A stretch of 37,734 nt of DNA from an uncultured Bacilli bacterium (GTDB lineage: Bacteria; Bacillota_I; Bacilli_A; RF39; UBA660): contig CANQVB010000006.1 in assembly GCA_947627225.1 (NCBI GenBank), positions 1 through 37,734 of the forward strand, in the 5' to 3' direction. Positions within the stretch are counted from its first letter, which is position 1. Each line of letters opens with the position of its first letter. The notes below the pieces were generated by a model that worked only from the letters and a program-made list of their open reading frames with translations, was not told the origin of the DNA and made no database searches. Positions 36,866-37,734 of the stretch are shown here, piece after piece. Position numbers and translations under genes: made by a program.

Positions 36866-37417
36866 ATGAAAGTATTAAAAAATAAGAAAGGATTCACACT
36901 GATTGAATTACTTGCAGTGATTGTGATTTTAGCTGTGTTAATGATGATTGCAATTCCAGCGATGACCGATGTTATTGAGCGTGCAAGAAAGGATACCTAT
37001 GCTGCGACAGCAAGTTCTTTTGTGAATCAAGTACGATATATGGCTTTACAAGAAACTTATCAGCTTCCAAGTCCAAATCACTATACTATTGTAGCAACAG
37101 ATCTTGTGAAACTAGAAAGTGGAGGAAAGACAAGTTCCTTCGGAAAAGCTTATGATACAAATAAAAGTTATGTTGTTATTGTCAATACCGGATCAGACTT
37201 AGAACCTTCTTATAAGTATTATGTAGCTATGAGTGATACGCAAGGTACAGGATTTAACTTAACAGAAGAAACCACTGTGAAAGAAAGTAAGGGTGCGGTT
37301 GTAACCAAGGGTACTGGTGGCGCTTCCAATGCAAGTTTTACCAGTGCAAGTAGTGGAATTGGTACATCTTTATCATTAGGTGGTAAGAGTTATACTTTCG
37401 AAAAAGGTTATAAATAA
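36866..37417 (+). CDS. type IV pilin / pseudopilin-like protein with N-methylation motif
   Basis: NKKGFTLIELLAVIVILAVLMMIAIPAMTDV prepilin signal. Confidence 0.88.
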   Translation: MKVLKNKKGFTLIELLAVIVILAVLMMIAIPAMTDVIERARKDTYAATASSFVNQVRYMALQETYQLPSPNHYTIVATDLVKLESGGKTSSFGKAYDTNKSYVVIVNTGSDLEPSYKYYVAMSDTQGTGFNLTEETTVKESKGAVVTKGTGGASNASFTSASSGIGTSLSLGGKSYTFEKGYK

Positions 37418-37540
37418 AAGATAAGAAAAATAAGAAAGAGAATTGTTGACCAATCCCTTTTTAAAGAGATTGGTTTTAAAATAGAACTTTACAAAATAAG
37501 GGATTCTTTATATAATCAAATTATAGAGGATGTGGATATT

Positions 37541-37734
37541 GTGGAACAAATGGACAAAAAAATACCAAAGCTGAAACTAATAGGAATGATAGGAACCCTT
37601 TTTTTTCTAGTTGTATTAGTACTGGGGTTCACGTATGCTGTTTTTTCCTTTAGTCAAGCAGGAAAAGTGGAAAATAAAATCACCACAGGAACACTTTTAA
37701 TGACTGTGACTGATTCGAAAGATTTAGCATTAAC
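37541..37734 (+). CDS. SipW/TasA (camelysin)-type surface protein, N-terminal fragment, truncated by window end
   Basis: VEQMDKKIPKLKLIGMIGTLFFLVVLVLGFTYAVFSFSQAGKVENKITTGTLLMTVTDSKDLAL; start GTG 37541 or ATG 37550. Confidence 0.6.
   Translation, partial: MEQMDKKIPKLKLIGMIGTLFFLVVLVLGFTYAVFSFSQAGKVENKITTGTLLMTVTDSKDLAL

Noticed and set aside
1-37734. CRISPR array
   Set aside because: No regularly spaced repeats seen; the only long repeat is the 131-bp pair flanking the IS.

Overview
Low-GC chromosomal window from an endospore-forming Bacillota, probably of Bacilli type (inferred from GerE, SpoIIIAH, GerM, YqfC/YqfD and gene order). The housekeeping backbone includes rpsU, yqfC-yqfD-vanZ-ybeY-era-yqzL-recO, a compact T-box ahead of a LOG-like gene and glyS, mltG-O-methyltransferase, parE-parC, tRNA-Arg(TCT) and tRNA-Gly(GCC). 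Accessory content that merits attention: (1) a DUF262 + HEPN (RHPIVH) gene pair resembling a defence module; (2) an unlisted 27-aa hydrophobic peptide gene with the RNA architecture of a type I toxin-antitoxin locus; (3) a perfect three-way-junction RNA leader upstream of a DUF2798 gene; (4) an IS1634-family element flanked by a 131-bp direct repeat with 130 identities, which leaves a tandem-HTH regulator intact; (5) a translationally coupled cassette of C39-peptidase ABC transporter, small membrane protein and two unlisted double-glycine leader peptides, each with a GxxxG motif and a single Cys, which looks like a new two-peptide bacteriocin system; (6) a membrane-anchored NlpC/P60 protein with a VirB2-like N-terminus; (7) two pseudopilin-like genes followed by a SipW/TasA-like surface protein at the right edge. 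All family assignments come from reading sequence motifs; no database search was run.
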